Positions 33,644-42,387 of a DNA stretch of 64,000 bases are shown here, in pieces; position 1 is the first letter of the stretch, and each line of letters starts with the position of its first letter. The stretch lies in NCBI GenBank assembly GCA_025451235.1, contig JANWKT010000008.1, forward strand, positions 310,001-374,000. Direction: 5' to 3'. The notes under the pieces are model-generated. The model saw only the letters and a list, made by a program, of their open reading frames with translations, was not told the DNA's origin and searched no databases. The position numbers and the translations under genes were made by a program. The DNA is from Flavobacteriales bacterium. Lineage in GTDB: Bacteria; Bacteroidota; Bacteroidia; CAIKAF01.

Positions 33644-35377
33644 ATGGCATTAAAACCCCTTCATACCATCCTCTTCATTTTCTGCTGCTTTACTTGCATA
33701 CAAGGGCAAAACTATCCGCAGTACGACCGGCAACCCATGGATTTGAGTCCTGATATTTCAGGAGGATTTTGTGTGATGCGAAGCCATCATTTCCACTTGG
33801 GACTCGACTTTAGAACCCAGCGCAAGGAAGGCTGGAACATCTATGCCATTGAAGCAGGTTGGGTAAAAAGGATCAAAGTATCCCATTATGGATATGGCAA
33901 ACTCATCCAGATCCAGCATCCGGATGGGTATGTAAGTCATTATGGACACTTAAGCAAATATGCATCGCCTATTGACGCTTATGTGAAACAAATGCAATAT
34001 AAGCTCAAGTCCTATGAATTCGAGATCTTTCCCGAAGCCGGACTCATACCGGTATATAAAGGACAAGTAATTGCTTATTCAGGCAATAGTGGCGGAAGCC
34101 AAGGGCCTCATCTGCATTTTGAAATCCGGGATAGTACCAACAATTATGTATATAACCCCATGTTATTTGGGATTAAAATATCGGATACAAAAAAACCCGT
34201 ATTAAAGGGATTGAGGTTTTATACTTCAGGTAAAGATCCAGTAACCTATGCTGTGAAAAAAGATAAATATGGGAACTATTATATAAGTGGTGGAAGCACC
34301 TTTACGGCCAATAGCTTTTGGCGATTCGCATATAACGCAGTTGATCCGCAAAATGGAAGTGGATTCAATAACTCAGTTCATCATGCACAATTGTTCGTGG
34401 ATGATCAACTGGCCTTTGAATTCAAAATGGATAAATTGAAGATTGATGATCAGCGAAGCAGTGATTATCATATGGATTATGAATATTGGGTAAAAACGAG
34501 CAATTATTATGAAAAGCTATGGTATGAGCCAAGCAATCCTTTGGATATTTATAATAAAAACTTACAAGACCTTTCCAGGACCTTAACTTCAGGTGTACAT
34601 ACCATCAAGATCAAACTCCTTGATTTTTATAAAAACACGGTGGAGTTTTCTTTCAAAGTTAACTTTACACAGGGAAGTGGGGGACTTGGTGTCGATCCAT
34701 CAGCCGGGCTTCGATATGATCAGGAATATAAGGAGTCGAGCAGCAGCGGAGAAATAAAGGTAACCATACCCGCCTATACCCTATTCGAAAACCTGAAGGG
34801 AGGACTTCCACCTACGGTTACCGCAACATCCAATGAATTTGGTCAAATGAATTTTACCATTGGTAATAGATATATTCCTATCCACAATGCTTATCAAGTG
34901 GAACTCAAGATCAACAATTCGCAGGTTCCTGACGATAAATTATGTGTGGTTTATTATGGAAAAGAAGGAAAGATGAAATACTATCATCCTATCTCTGTAA
35001 AAGATGGTTATCTAAAAGTGGAACTGAAGGATTTTGGAAGTTTTTCTGTTTGGGCTGATACCGTTCGGCCTGTTATTAAGAAAATGAGCATCCGTGATAG
35101 TATGTATGTGATGTATAATTCTACGGTTACCACCATTGCCACAGATGAACTCTCGGATATTTATAAATACAACGTATATATTGACGGAGTTTGGCATTTA
35201 ACGGAATACGAATTCAAAGAAGATCTTCTTACCACTCCTTTGCCCGATGGATTGTCTCCTGGCCCCCATGTTTTTGAAATAGAGGTGATGGATGAACGAA
35301 AAAATATAGCCTATCGAAAGATGACGATCTTCATTACACAAAATGCGGATGATCTATTATTGAATAAGAAGAAGTAA
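33644..35377 (+). CDS. M23-family metallopeptidase
   Basis: 577 residues with a signal peptide (MALKPLHTILFIFCCFTCIQ, ending near GQ). The LytM/M23 domain occupies about 25-180: HLGLD (H51, D55) and HLH (H156, H158) give the zinc ligands and catalytic His, with YGHLSKY between. The long C-terminal part (about 180-577) contains Ig-like beta domains and ends NADDLLLNKKK. M23 enzymes cut peptidoglycan cross-bridges; in Bacteroidota such proteins may be involved in division or cell shape. The gene lies upstream of and converges on dacB. It is near the zapA operon, but divergent from it. Confidence 0.93.
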   Translation: MALKPLHTILFIFCCFTCIQGQNYPQYDRQPMDLSPDISGGFCVMRSHHFHLGLDFRTQRKEGWNIYAIEAGWVKRIKVSHYGYGKLIQIQHPDGYVSHYGHLSKYASPIDAYVKQMQYKLKSYEFEIFPEAGLIPVYKGQVIAYSGNSGGSQGPHLHFEIRDSTNNYVYNPMLFGIKISDTKKPVLKGLRFYTSGKDPVTYAVKKDKYGNYYISGGSTFTANSFWRFAYNAVDPQNGSGFNNSVHHAQLFVDDQLAFEFKMDKLKIDDQRSSDYHMDYEYWVKTSNYYEKLWYEPSNPLDIYNKNLQDLSRTLTSGVHTIKIKLLDFYKNTVEFSFKVNFTQGSGGLGVDPSAGLRYDQEYKESSSSGEIKVTIPAYTLFENLKGGLPPTVTATSNEFGQMNFTIGNRYIPIHNAYQVELKINNSQVPDDKLCVVYYGKEGKMKYYHPISVKDGYLKVELKDFGSFSVWADTVRPVIKKMSIRDSMYVMYNSTVTTIATDELSDIYKYNVYIDGVWHLTEYEFKEDLLTTPLPDGLSPGPHVFEIEVMDERKNIAYRKMTIFITQNADDLLLNKKK

Positions 35378-35425
35378 GGGGGGGGTGAAAGTTTGAGGTT
35401 GTGGAACTTCAACACCCTATACCAC

Positions 35426-36898
35426 TCAATTCAGTTCCGCGATCTTTACGATCACTTCCTCACAAATTTTTCGGATCTCTGTATTCTTGCAGGTATAATT
35501 ATTGAACAAGATGGTGAATACAAGATTTTTTCCAGTTTTCGCCTTTACATAACCGGCATAAGACCTAACACGGGTCATAGAGCCGCTTTTGGCGGTTAGA
35601 TTATTTTCCAAAATAGTCCCCTTTCCAAAACTTATCATGGTCCCGCTTTTTCCAGAAACGGGCAGGCTTGATAGAAAATCACTATAATATTTTTCTGACT
35701 GCATTTTTATAAGAAGATCCGTTAATGCTGAGGCAGAGATCGCATTGCTTCTGCTCAATCCGCTTCCATCAACCGGGATCAGTTCATTCGAAGGAATTCC
35801 TTTATTTGCCCAATAGGTTTGTATGAACTCGTTGGCCGAAATATTTGAACCGAAACCATTTTGTGAATAAGCAATGTATTTATGCAATTGTTCGGCATAT
35901 AAATTATTGCTATGTACATTCACCTGTTTGATGATGTTTTTTAATACCGGAGAATAAACCGTAGCTATTTTTGTCCGGCTATCATTAGAGGTATATTTCA
36001 TTTTATTTTCTTTCATGATGCGGGTAGTGGTAGGCAACTTGGTAATGGTAACTGAATTTGCCCTTAAAACACTATCGAGTATATAAGCAGCATACCAGGC
36101 AGGATCCGGAATGGACCCTTTTACTTTGAATTCCTCTTCATTGCCACTTACTGTGCCAACAATGTGGCGATAATAACTATACTCCGAGCCAAAGATGAAC
36201 GAATCATCCCCGCTTTTGCTTACCCCGCTTTTTACATCATTGATCACTGTAATATTAGGTACATAGGGCTGCATCCGGATAAATTTAGTAGGACTGTTCT
36301 CGTTGCCGGATTTGAGATAATAACAAACCATATTATCACAGATGGTAAGCCCTGAAGGACCAGCGCCGTAGTATTGACCAATATCCCCCCAATCCCAGGT
36401 CCCGGGTGCCATAATAGATTCGAATATTTCATCATCCCCAATGACCTGTCCTTCGATCTTTTTTACCCCAAGGGCTTTCACTTTCGCAATGAGTTTACTA
36501 AGGAGGGTATCAACCAAAGTCGAGGAGAACTTTTCTGAACCCAGCGTAGGGTCTCCACCGCCTCTTAAAAAAATATTTCCCTTAAGTGTTCCACTGTTGG
36601 CATCAAAGCTTCCGTCGTATTGAAGATATGTTTTGAATTGAAAATCGGGTCCGAACATGAGCAAAGCGGTGGAGGTGGTCACCAGTTTCTGACAGGAGGC
36701 AGGCGACAGCAGAAGGTCCTCGTTATAGCCGGCTATTTTGGTTCCATCCGAGCTTTTAACGGATATCCCGATCAAAGCAGTTTCTATACCGGTTTTGGAA
36801 GGCAACCCATTTAGATAGGTTTGCAGCCCAGACTGCGCAAATACAGTGGAAATGCTGAAAAAACAAATGCTTAAAATTCTTAAAAATGGAAGCCTCAT
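35426..36898 (-). CDS. dacB: D-alanyl-D-alanine carboxypeptidase/endopeptidase (PBP4)
   Basis: 490 residues with a signal peptide ending near VFAQ. Class C penicillin-binding protein motifs: SxxK as S68-C-Q-K71 (LLSPASCQKLVTTSTALL), SxN in VHSNNLYAEQLHKY, and KSG in LPVSGKSGTM. A large insertion between the first two motifs contains GNIFLRGGGDPTLGSEKF, as in PBP4. The enzyme trims peptidoglycan pentapeptides and cross-links. A loose hairpin lies between it and the convergent M23 gene (35384-35420). Confidence 0.94.
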   Translation of the reverse strand: MRLPFLRILSICFFSISTVFAQSGLQTYLNGLPSKTGIETALIGISVKSSDGTKIAGYNEDLLLSPASCQKLVTTSTALLMFGPDFQFKTYLQYDGSFDANSGTLKGNIFLRGGGDPTLGSEKFSSTLVDTLLSKLIAKVKALGVKKIEGQVIGDDEIFESIMAPGTWDWGDIGQYYGAGPSGLTICDNMVCYYLKSGNENSPTKFIRMQPYVPNITVINDVKSGVSKSGDDSFIFGSEYSYYRHIVGTVSGNEEEFKVKGSIPDPAWYAAYILDSVLRANSVTITKLPTTTRIMKENKMKYTSNDSRTKIATVYSPVLKNIIKQVNVHSNNLYAEQLHKYIAYSQNGFGSNISANEFIQTYWANKGIPSNELIPVDGSGLSRSNAISASALTDLLIKMQSEKYYSDFLSSLPVSGKSGTMISFGKGTILENNLTAKSGSMTRVRSYAGYVKAKTGKNLVFTILFNNYTCKNTEIRKICEEVIVKIAELN

Positions 36899-37005
36899 TT
36901 TGATCTTTTAGAACTATTAGGTGTATTACTCGTTAAAATTCACAAAATATATTATATCCCAACGTAAAAATTTAGAAATTTGTACACTATTCACTGTTCA
37001 ATGCT

Positions 37006-38568
37006 ATGAGAAAACCAATCCTGTTCTTATTATTTTTCATCTTGTTTCAATTCAGTCAGGCCCAAAAACCATTTGTTCTATTAAAAACGTATACCAATCA
37101 TCATGCCCCCATTGAATGCTTGGAGATCTCACCGGATGGAAGAACTGCGGTAACTGCTGACCGGGATGGATATATCATCTTCTGGGATGTGGTAGACAGT
37201 ATGAAAATGCTTTATAAGGTAAAAGGGCATACCGGTGGTATCAATTGCCTATTGTTCAATAAATCCGGAACCAAGTTTGTAACAGCCGGCGATGACTATA
37301 AAGTTAAACTTTGGAACTTTACAACCCGTAAACCCATTAATTCTTATAGCTCGCCCTATAGTTCAGTCAACTTTGCCGTATTAGCCCCGGATGAAAGAAG
37401 CATTTATTTTGGAGGATATAGTAAATCATCCAGCAATTCCTTTATCAAGACCAATGAATTTACAGGTTTGTACCAAGTGAATGTAGACGGTAAATCGGAC
37501 CCATTGTTATTGTATAACGATGCAACAGAGAGTTCAGACTATAGTACCAATACCTGGGGGATTACAGATGGCAACCTGGATGCTTCCAGGAAGTATGTGG
37601 CATATACCAAGGGCTACTATGTATATTTTTGGGATATCAATGCCAATAAAATGGGATTTAGAAAATCATCCGAAACCAATTTGAATAACCTTTCGTGTAC
37701 TAAGAACTATATTTATTTATGGGGCGATGGATATATATCTAAAATGAACGTGAAAGACAATTATTCAATTACCACTACCATTGCGGGTGCCAATGATCCT
37801 ATCAATTCAGGCTACAGCAAATTTGCATTTTCAAAATCCGGCAAGTATATGATCACTGGGGATGATGACCGGCGTGTAAATGTTTGGAACACTTCCACCT
37901 TATCGAAAACCCAGGTCCTATTGGGCCATTCGGATGTGGTAAGAGCATTTGCGTTTGGAGACAGTGATAGCATCATTGTTACCGCCGGATATGATGGTAC
38001 GATCAAGATATGGGGATATCAGGAGATAAAAGACCGGTTAGACAGGCAGGACAATATTCCAAAAGATACGATTGTTGAAATACGGGATACCGTAGTGGTG
38101 GTAGAGGATACTATGAAATTTGTATTCGTAAAGGATAGTGTGGAAATCAAACCCGATACAGCTCATACTATACCCGTGGTTCATGACGTTATATTTACCG
38201 AGAACAATATTCCTGTAACCATTAAAGATCGAGAAGTAATACTACAAAGCACGGTAACCGTGGACCAGCCTGAATTTGATATTGAGGTTTGGGACCAGTC
38301 CCTGGTGGATGGAGATAGCATTTCATTGAATTTGAATGGAGATTGGATATTGGAGGAGTATATGGTGGTGAAAGAAAAACGAAAGATCCATATCGTAATA
38401 GACCCGAGTGCCAGTAACAATTATTTGATCCTGTTTGCCCATAACCTGGGGAAATTTTCGCCGAATACAGCAGCCGTGCAGGTATTGATCGGGGATAAAA
38501 AGTATAGATTGGAGTTGAGTTCTGATCTGAAGAAATCCGGAGCATTGAATTTTATATATAAACCATAA
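37006..38568 (+). CDS. Secreted WD40 protein with the cluster's C-terminal module (paralogue 1)
   Basis: 520 residues. Signal peptide MRKPILFLLFFILFQFSQAQ. Residues about 25-335 form a WD40 propeller (HHAPIECLEISPDGRTAVTADRDG; HTGGINCLLF; HSDVVRAFAFGDSDSIIVTAG; YDGTIKIWGY). A Thr/Asp/Val-rich linker (about 340-393) leads to a C-terminal module at residues 395-520: VIFTENNIPVTIKDREV, WDQSLVDGDSISLNLNGDWIL, NNYLILFAHNLGKFSPNTAA, SSDLKKSGALNFIY. The module recurs in the next four genes. It is beta-rich and may be an anchoring or protein-binding unit; no function is known to me. First gene of a plus-strand cluster. Confidence 0.88.
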   Translation: MRKPILFLLFFILFQFSQAQKPFVLLKTYTNHHAPIECLEISPDGRTAVTADRDGYIIFWDVVDSMKMLYKVKGHTGGINCLLFNKSGTKFVTAGDDYKVKLWNFTTRKPINSYSSPYSSVNFAVLAPDERSIYFGGYSKSSSNSFIKTNEFTGLYQVNVDGKSDPLLLYNDATESSDYSTNTWGITDGNLDASRKYVAYTKGYYVYFWDINANKMGFRKSSETNLNNLSCTKNYIYLWGDGYISKMNVKDNYSITTTIAGANDPINSGYSKFAFSKSGKYMITGDDDRRVNVWNTSTLSKTQVLLGHSDVVRAFAFGDSDSIIVTAGYDGTIKIWGYQEIKDRLDRQDNIPKDTIVEIRDTVVVVEDTMKFVFVKDSVEIKPDTAHTIPVVHDVIFTENNIPVTIKDREVILQSTVTVDQPEFDIEVWDQSLVDGDSISLNLNGDWILEEYMVVKEKRKIHIVIDPSASNNYLILFAHNLGKFSPNTAAVQVLIGDKKYRLELSSDLKKSGALNFIYKP

Positions 38569-38610
38569 CCTGCTTTACTAACCCACAACTAATCTATAAT
38601 CCAACAACAC

Positions 38611-40047
38611 ATGTATATCATAAAAAAAATTTCCGTTATACTTTTATTAGCCATTGGCTTATATGCCCCTGTATATAGCCAGGATTATATTCTGCTTGAA
38701 ACCAAAACAGACCATAATTCTCCCATTGAATCATTGGTATTGGCTCCTGACGGGATGACCATGATCAGTGGCCATCATGACGGATACCTGGTTTGCTGGG
38801 ATATGAAAACGCATAAGATCATCAGCGAAACCCATCCACATGGTGGGCAGATCAATTCAATTATTTTTGATAGATCCGGGAAAAAGCTGATCACTTCAAG
38901 CGATGATAGCAAAGTTTGTGTGATCGAGTATCCATCTATGAAAGTGCTCAAGACATATCCGGTACCTACCAATTCCAACAGCTTTGCCTGTATTACTTCG
39001 GAGGGGGTTCTTTATTTTGGAGGATCAAATACCAACCGGACTTATGATGCGGAAACATTTATGTATGCCCAGCCCTATGGTGCCCTCTACAGAATTAATA
39101 CCAAGATGGGCGACAAGGCGGAGATCGCTTATAACGATGAAAGACCTATGGAATCAGGATCTAATATTACGGATGGGAATATGGATTATTCTGGTAAGTA
39201 TATTATTTATACCAAAAACAGGTTCCTTTCTTTTTATGATATTGCGAACAAGAGATTGGAGTACCGAATGGAACTTCCTAACTCATTGAATAATTTTACA
39301 TCTACCAAAGATGCATTGTATGTTTGGGGTGATGCCCACTTAATGAAATTGACCAGCAATGGAAGCAGGTATAGTTTAGTTAAAACTGTATTGGCCGGGA
39401 CCCGGCCCTCCTATATCGGCTTCAGTAAACTGGTGCTATCCAATAACGAAAAGATGTTGGTAACCGGAGATGATGGTAACAATGTGAACATTTGGACCAC
39501 CGATCTGGAAAGAAAACAGGTTTTGACGGGTCATACAGATGCTGTACGAAATTTTTTATTCTGGAACAACGATTCAATTCTTGTGACCGGGGGATATGAC
39601 GGCAAGCTCCTTTTCTGGGGATTTGAGCAACCACCGAAAGATACTACACCGGTAATTGTTGATGTAATTTTTACCGAAAACAATATTCCAGTAAAAATTA
39701 AAGACAGGGATGTGGAATTGCAAAGTACCATCACAGTGAATCAACCTGAATTCGATATAGAAGTATGGGATCAATCGATGGCCGATGGGGATAGCATTTC
39801 ATTGAATATTAATGGGGAATGGATCTTGCAGGAATACGAGGTGATCAAAGAGAAATTGAGATTGCATGTAAAGATCAATCCGAATGCATCCAATAATTAT
39901 TTGATCCTGTATGCGCATAACCTGGGGAAATTTTCTCCCAATACCGCAGCTGTGCAAGTATTGATTGGGGAGAAAAAATACCGGTTACAATTGAGCTCCA
40001 GTTTATCAAAATCCGGAGCATTGAATTTTTCTTATGTACCTGAATAG
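38611..40047 (+). CDS. Secreted WD40 protein with the cluster's C-terminal module (paralogue 2)
   Basis: 478 residues. Signal peptide MYIIKKISVILLLAIGLYAP, ending near YSQ. The WD40 propeller (about 25-335: HNSPIESLVLAPDGMTMISG; HGGQINSIIFDRSGKKLITS; HTDAVRNFLFWNNDSILVTG; YDGKLLFWGF) is clearly related to paralogue 1 throughout. The linker is short. The C-terminal module at 352-478 is nearly identical in its core (WDQSMADGDSISLNINGEWIL, NNYLILYAHNLGKFSPNTAA). Lies 42 bases after paralogue 1; co-transcription is likely. Confidence 0.88.
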   Translation: MYIIKKISVILLLAIGLYAPVYSQDYILLETKTDHNSPIESLVLAPDGMTMISGHHDGYLVCWDMKTHKIISETHPHGGQINSIIFDRSGKKLITSSDDSKVCVIEYPSMKVLKTYPVPTNSNSFACITSEGVLYFGGSNTNRTYDAETFMYAQPYGALYRINTKMGDKAEIAYNDERPMESGSNITDGNMDYSGKYIIYTKNRFLSFYDIANKRLEYRMELPNSLNNFTSTKDALYVWGDAHLMKLTSNGSRYSLVKTVLAGTRPSYIGFSKLVLSNNEKMLVTGDDGNNVNIWTTDLERKQVLTGHTDAVRNFLFWNNDSILVTGGYDGKLLFWGFEQPPKDTTPVIVDVIFTENNIPVKIKDRDVELQSTITVNQPEFDIEVWDQSMADGDSISLNINGEWILQEYEVIKEKLRLHVKINPNASNNYLILYAHNLGKFSPNTAAVQVLIGEKKYRLQLSSSLSKSGALNFSYVPE

Positions 40048-40049
40048 AA

Positions 40050-41210
40050 ATGAATATTAACAAAGCATTTATTGCTTTTTTACTTTTTCTGATTTTTTTC
40101 CAATCATTCTCTTTTGCACAAAAAATTGAATGCGATCATATCTATTGGGTAAACAATTCTGAGATTTTCGAGTATGATCCTTTGATGGAAATATCCAAAT
40201 ATACCGGTTTCAATAGCCCTCCGGGCGCAAGCGGGATAGCCATAGCACCCAATATTAACGGAGGTGGCAAAGAACTCACTTTTTACTGTGTAGTGAATGA
40301 AAGGATCAATTATTATGATGGGAAAACATGGATCAACACCGGACATTTGAGTGGATCGGTAAACCTGGCGGGTGGTGGTAATTATATCTACATTCTGGAT
40401 GGTATCAATTCGAAATTATTCAGATATGATGGAAAAGAAAATGCCAAAGAACTTTTAAAATTTAATTCATTTGCGGGCCCGTTCGACCTGGTGGCAGATA
40501 GTAAAGGAAATTTCTATCTCATTTTCACCAAAATGAACAAAATGGTGCAGTATGATCCAGAGGGAAAAGTATTGAAGCAATATAGACTGGAAGGGTTAAG
40601 CGGACAGACTTCGGGTGGTGGATTTGCTTATAGGGACAATGTGATCTATGGAAATTTTACCAGTGGTTCTATGATCGGGGTTTTTAAAGGAGGAGTGATC
40701 AGGTTCACGCCTACCGGACTTATACCGAATTCAGTGGATGATTTTGCCTCTTGCCCCCTTGAGATGTATGAACCGGAGAAAAAACCCGATACAGTTAAGA
40801 TCGATACGGCTGAAGTGATCAAAGATGTGGTATTTACGGATGGAAATATTCCCTTAAGCATTAAGGACCGCGAAGTAAAACTTCAGAGCAGTATTACCGT
40901 GCATGAACCCGAATTTGAAATAGAAATATGGGATATATCTATGCCCGATGGCGACAGCATTTCTTTGAACCTGAATGGAAAATGGATCCTGGAGAATTAC
41001 GAGGTGGTGAAGGCCAAGTTAAAGATGAAGGTGAGTATCCATGCGGATAGCCCCAATAATTACCTGATCCTGTTCGCCCATAACCTGGGTAAGATCTCCC
41101 CCAATACGGCTGCGGTATCGGTATTGATCAATGGCCAACAGCATAAACTCAGCCTTACCTCTGATTTAAAGTCATCCGGAGCACTTAATTTTATATATGA
41201 ACCCGAATAG
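40050..41210 (+). CDS. Secreted NHL/SMP-30-like propeller protein with the C-terminal module (paralogue 3)
   Basis: 386 residues. Signal peptide MNINKAFIAFLLFLIFFQSF, cut near FAQ. Residues about 25-250 form a propeller of a different type from the WD40 pair (YDPLMEISKYTGFNSPPGAS; NLAGGGNYIYILDGINSKLFRYDG; DLVADSKGNFYLIFTKMNKMVQYDPEGKV), followed by a Ser-Cys-Pro motif (DDFASCPLEMYEP). The C-terminal module (260-386) has VVFTDGNIPLSIKDREVKLQ, WDISMPDGDSISLNLNGKWIL and AHNLGKISPNTAA. Separated from paralogue 2 by 2 bases; overlaps paralogue 4's longest frame by 14 bases. Confidence 0.88.
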   Translation: MNINKAFIAFLLFLIFFQSFSFAQKIECDHIYWVNNSEIFEYDPLMEISKYTGFNSPPGASGIAIAPNINGGGKELTFYCVVNERINYYDGKTWINTGHLSGSVNLAGGGNYIYILDGINSKLFRYDGKENAKELLKFNSFAGPFDLVADSKGNFYLIFTKMNKMVQYDPEGKVLKQYRLEGLSGQTSGGGFAYRDNVIYGNFTSGSMIGVFKGGVIRFTPTGLIPNSVDDFASCPLEMYEPEKKPDTVKIDTAEVIKDVVFTDGNIPLSIKDREVKLQSSITVHEPEFEIEIWDISMPDGDSISLNLNGKWILENYEVVKAKLKMKVSIHADSPNNYLILFAHNLGKISPNTAAVSVLINGQQHKLSLTSDLKSSGALNFIYEPE

Positions 41211-41229
41211 TATTCATATCTTTGTAAAA

Positions 41230-42384
41230 ATGAAATCAATGTATAGATCAGCCCTGTTCGCTTTCCTTTTATTTCTTCCGATAGGAGCCTTGTCCGCTCA
41301 GTCGATCAATTGTGATCATATTTATTGGTTAGAAGCAGGAAGTATTATTGTGGACTTTGATCCTTCCACCCAAACCTATTCACATTATTCCCTTGTAACA
41401 CCACCCAACTCATCAGGTCTTGCCATTGCTCCAGACTTTAAAAGAAAAAACACGCTGACCTTCTATACCACCGTAGCCAATTACATGTATTATTACGATG
41501 GTTCCCAATGGGTAAATACCAATCATAATGTAACCACGGTAAACATTGCAGGCGGAGGGGACTATATGTATATATTGGATGGAGTGAACTCGAAGGTTTA
41601 TAAATATACCAGGAAAGGGGACGCCACCTTATTGCTGGATCTGGGTGGAGTGAACGGTAACTTTGCTGGTCCTTATGACGTGGTTTGTGACAACAAGGGA
41701 AATTTTTACCTCATGCATGTGAGAAGAAAAAAACTGATCCAATATGATCCTACGGGAAAAGTGATCAAAGAGTATGAATTGGCTGGGCTGAGCGATCAAC
41801 CCTCTGGTGGAGGGTTTGCATATAGGAATGGGGTTATTTATGCCAATGTTTCCGGGGCATCTGTTATAGGTGAAATGAGGAACGGAGTGATCGTTTTTAC
41901 GAGAACCACCGCCTTGCCTCAAAATATGAACGATTTTGCTTCCTGCCCCTTGGATGTTTTTGTTCCTAAGGAAAAAGATACGGTGATTGTTGACAAGGAT
42001 GTGATCTTTACGGATGGAAATATCCCATTAACGATCAAAGAGCGAAATGTTGTATTACAAAGCACCATTACAGTCAATACGCCTGAATTTGAAATCCAGA
42101 TATGGGACCAATCTATGCCAGATGGTGATAGCATTTCCCTCAACCTGAATGGAAAATGGATCTTAGAAAATTATGAAGTTGTAAAGGAGAAACTAAAGCT
42201 GAAAGTTAAAATAAGTCCCAGTAACCCCAATAACTATTTAATTCTGTATGCCTTGAATTTGGGTAAATTCTCACCCAACACAGCCGCTGTTGCTGTAATT
42301 ATCGATGGAAAGGAACAGAGGCTTACCTTGAAGTCGGATATGAAAACATCCGGGGCATTGAACTTTACCTACGTCCCGGAATAA
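41230..42384 (+). CDS. Secreted NHL/SMP-30-like propeller protein with the C-terminal module (paralogue 4)
   Basis: 384 residues from the ATG at 41230, which gives a standard signal peptide (MKSMYRSALFAFLLFLPIGA, cut near SAQ); an earlier in-frame ATG at 41197 lies in the paralogue 3 coding end. The propeller resembles paralogue 3 (NIAGGGDYMYILDGVNSKVYKY; DVVCDNKGNFYLMHVRRKKLIQYDPTGKV; DDFASCPL-like NDFASCPLDVF). The C-terminal module has WDQSMPDGDSISLNLNGKWIL and ALNLGKFSPNTAA; here the conserved His of AHNLGK is Leu (ALNLGK). 3 bases before paralogue 5. Confidence 0.88.
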   Translation: MKSMYRSALFAFLLFLPIGALSAQSINCDHIYWLEAGSIIVDFDPSTQTYSHYSLVTPPNSSGLAIAPDFKRKNTLTFYTTVANYMYYYDGSQWVNTNHNVTTVNIAGGGDYMYILDGVNSKVYKYTRKGDATLLLDLGGVNGNFAGPYDVVCDNKGNFYLMHVRRKKLIQYDPTGKVIKEYELAGLSDQPSGGGFAYRNGVIYANVSGASVIGEMRNGVIVFTRTTALPQNMNDFASCPLDVFVPKEKDTVIVDKDVIFTDGNIPLTIKERNVVLQSTITVNTPEFEIQIWDQSMPDGDSISLNLNGKWILENYEVVKEKLKLKVKISPSNPNNYLILYALNLGKFSPNTAAVAVIIDGKEQRLTLKSDMKTSGALNFTYVPE

Positions 42385-42387
42385 GAT

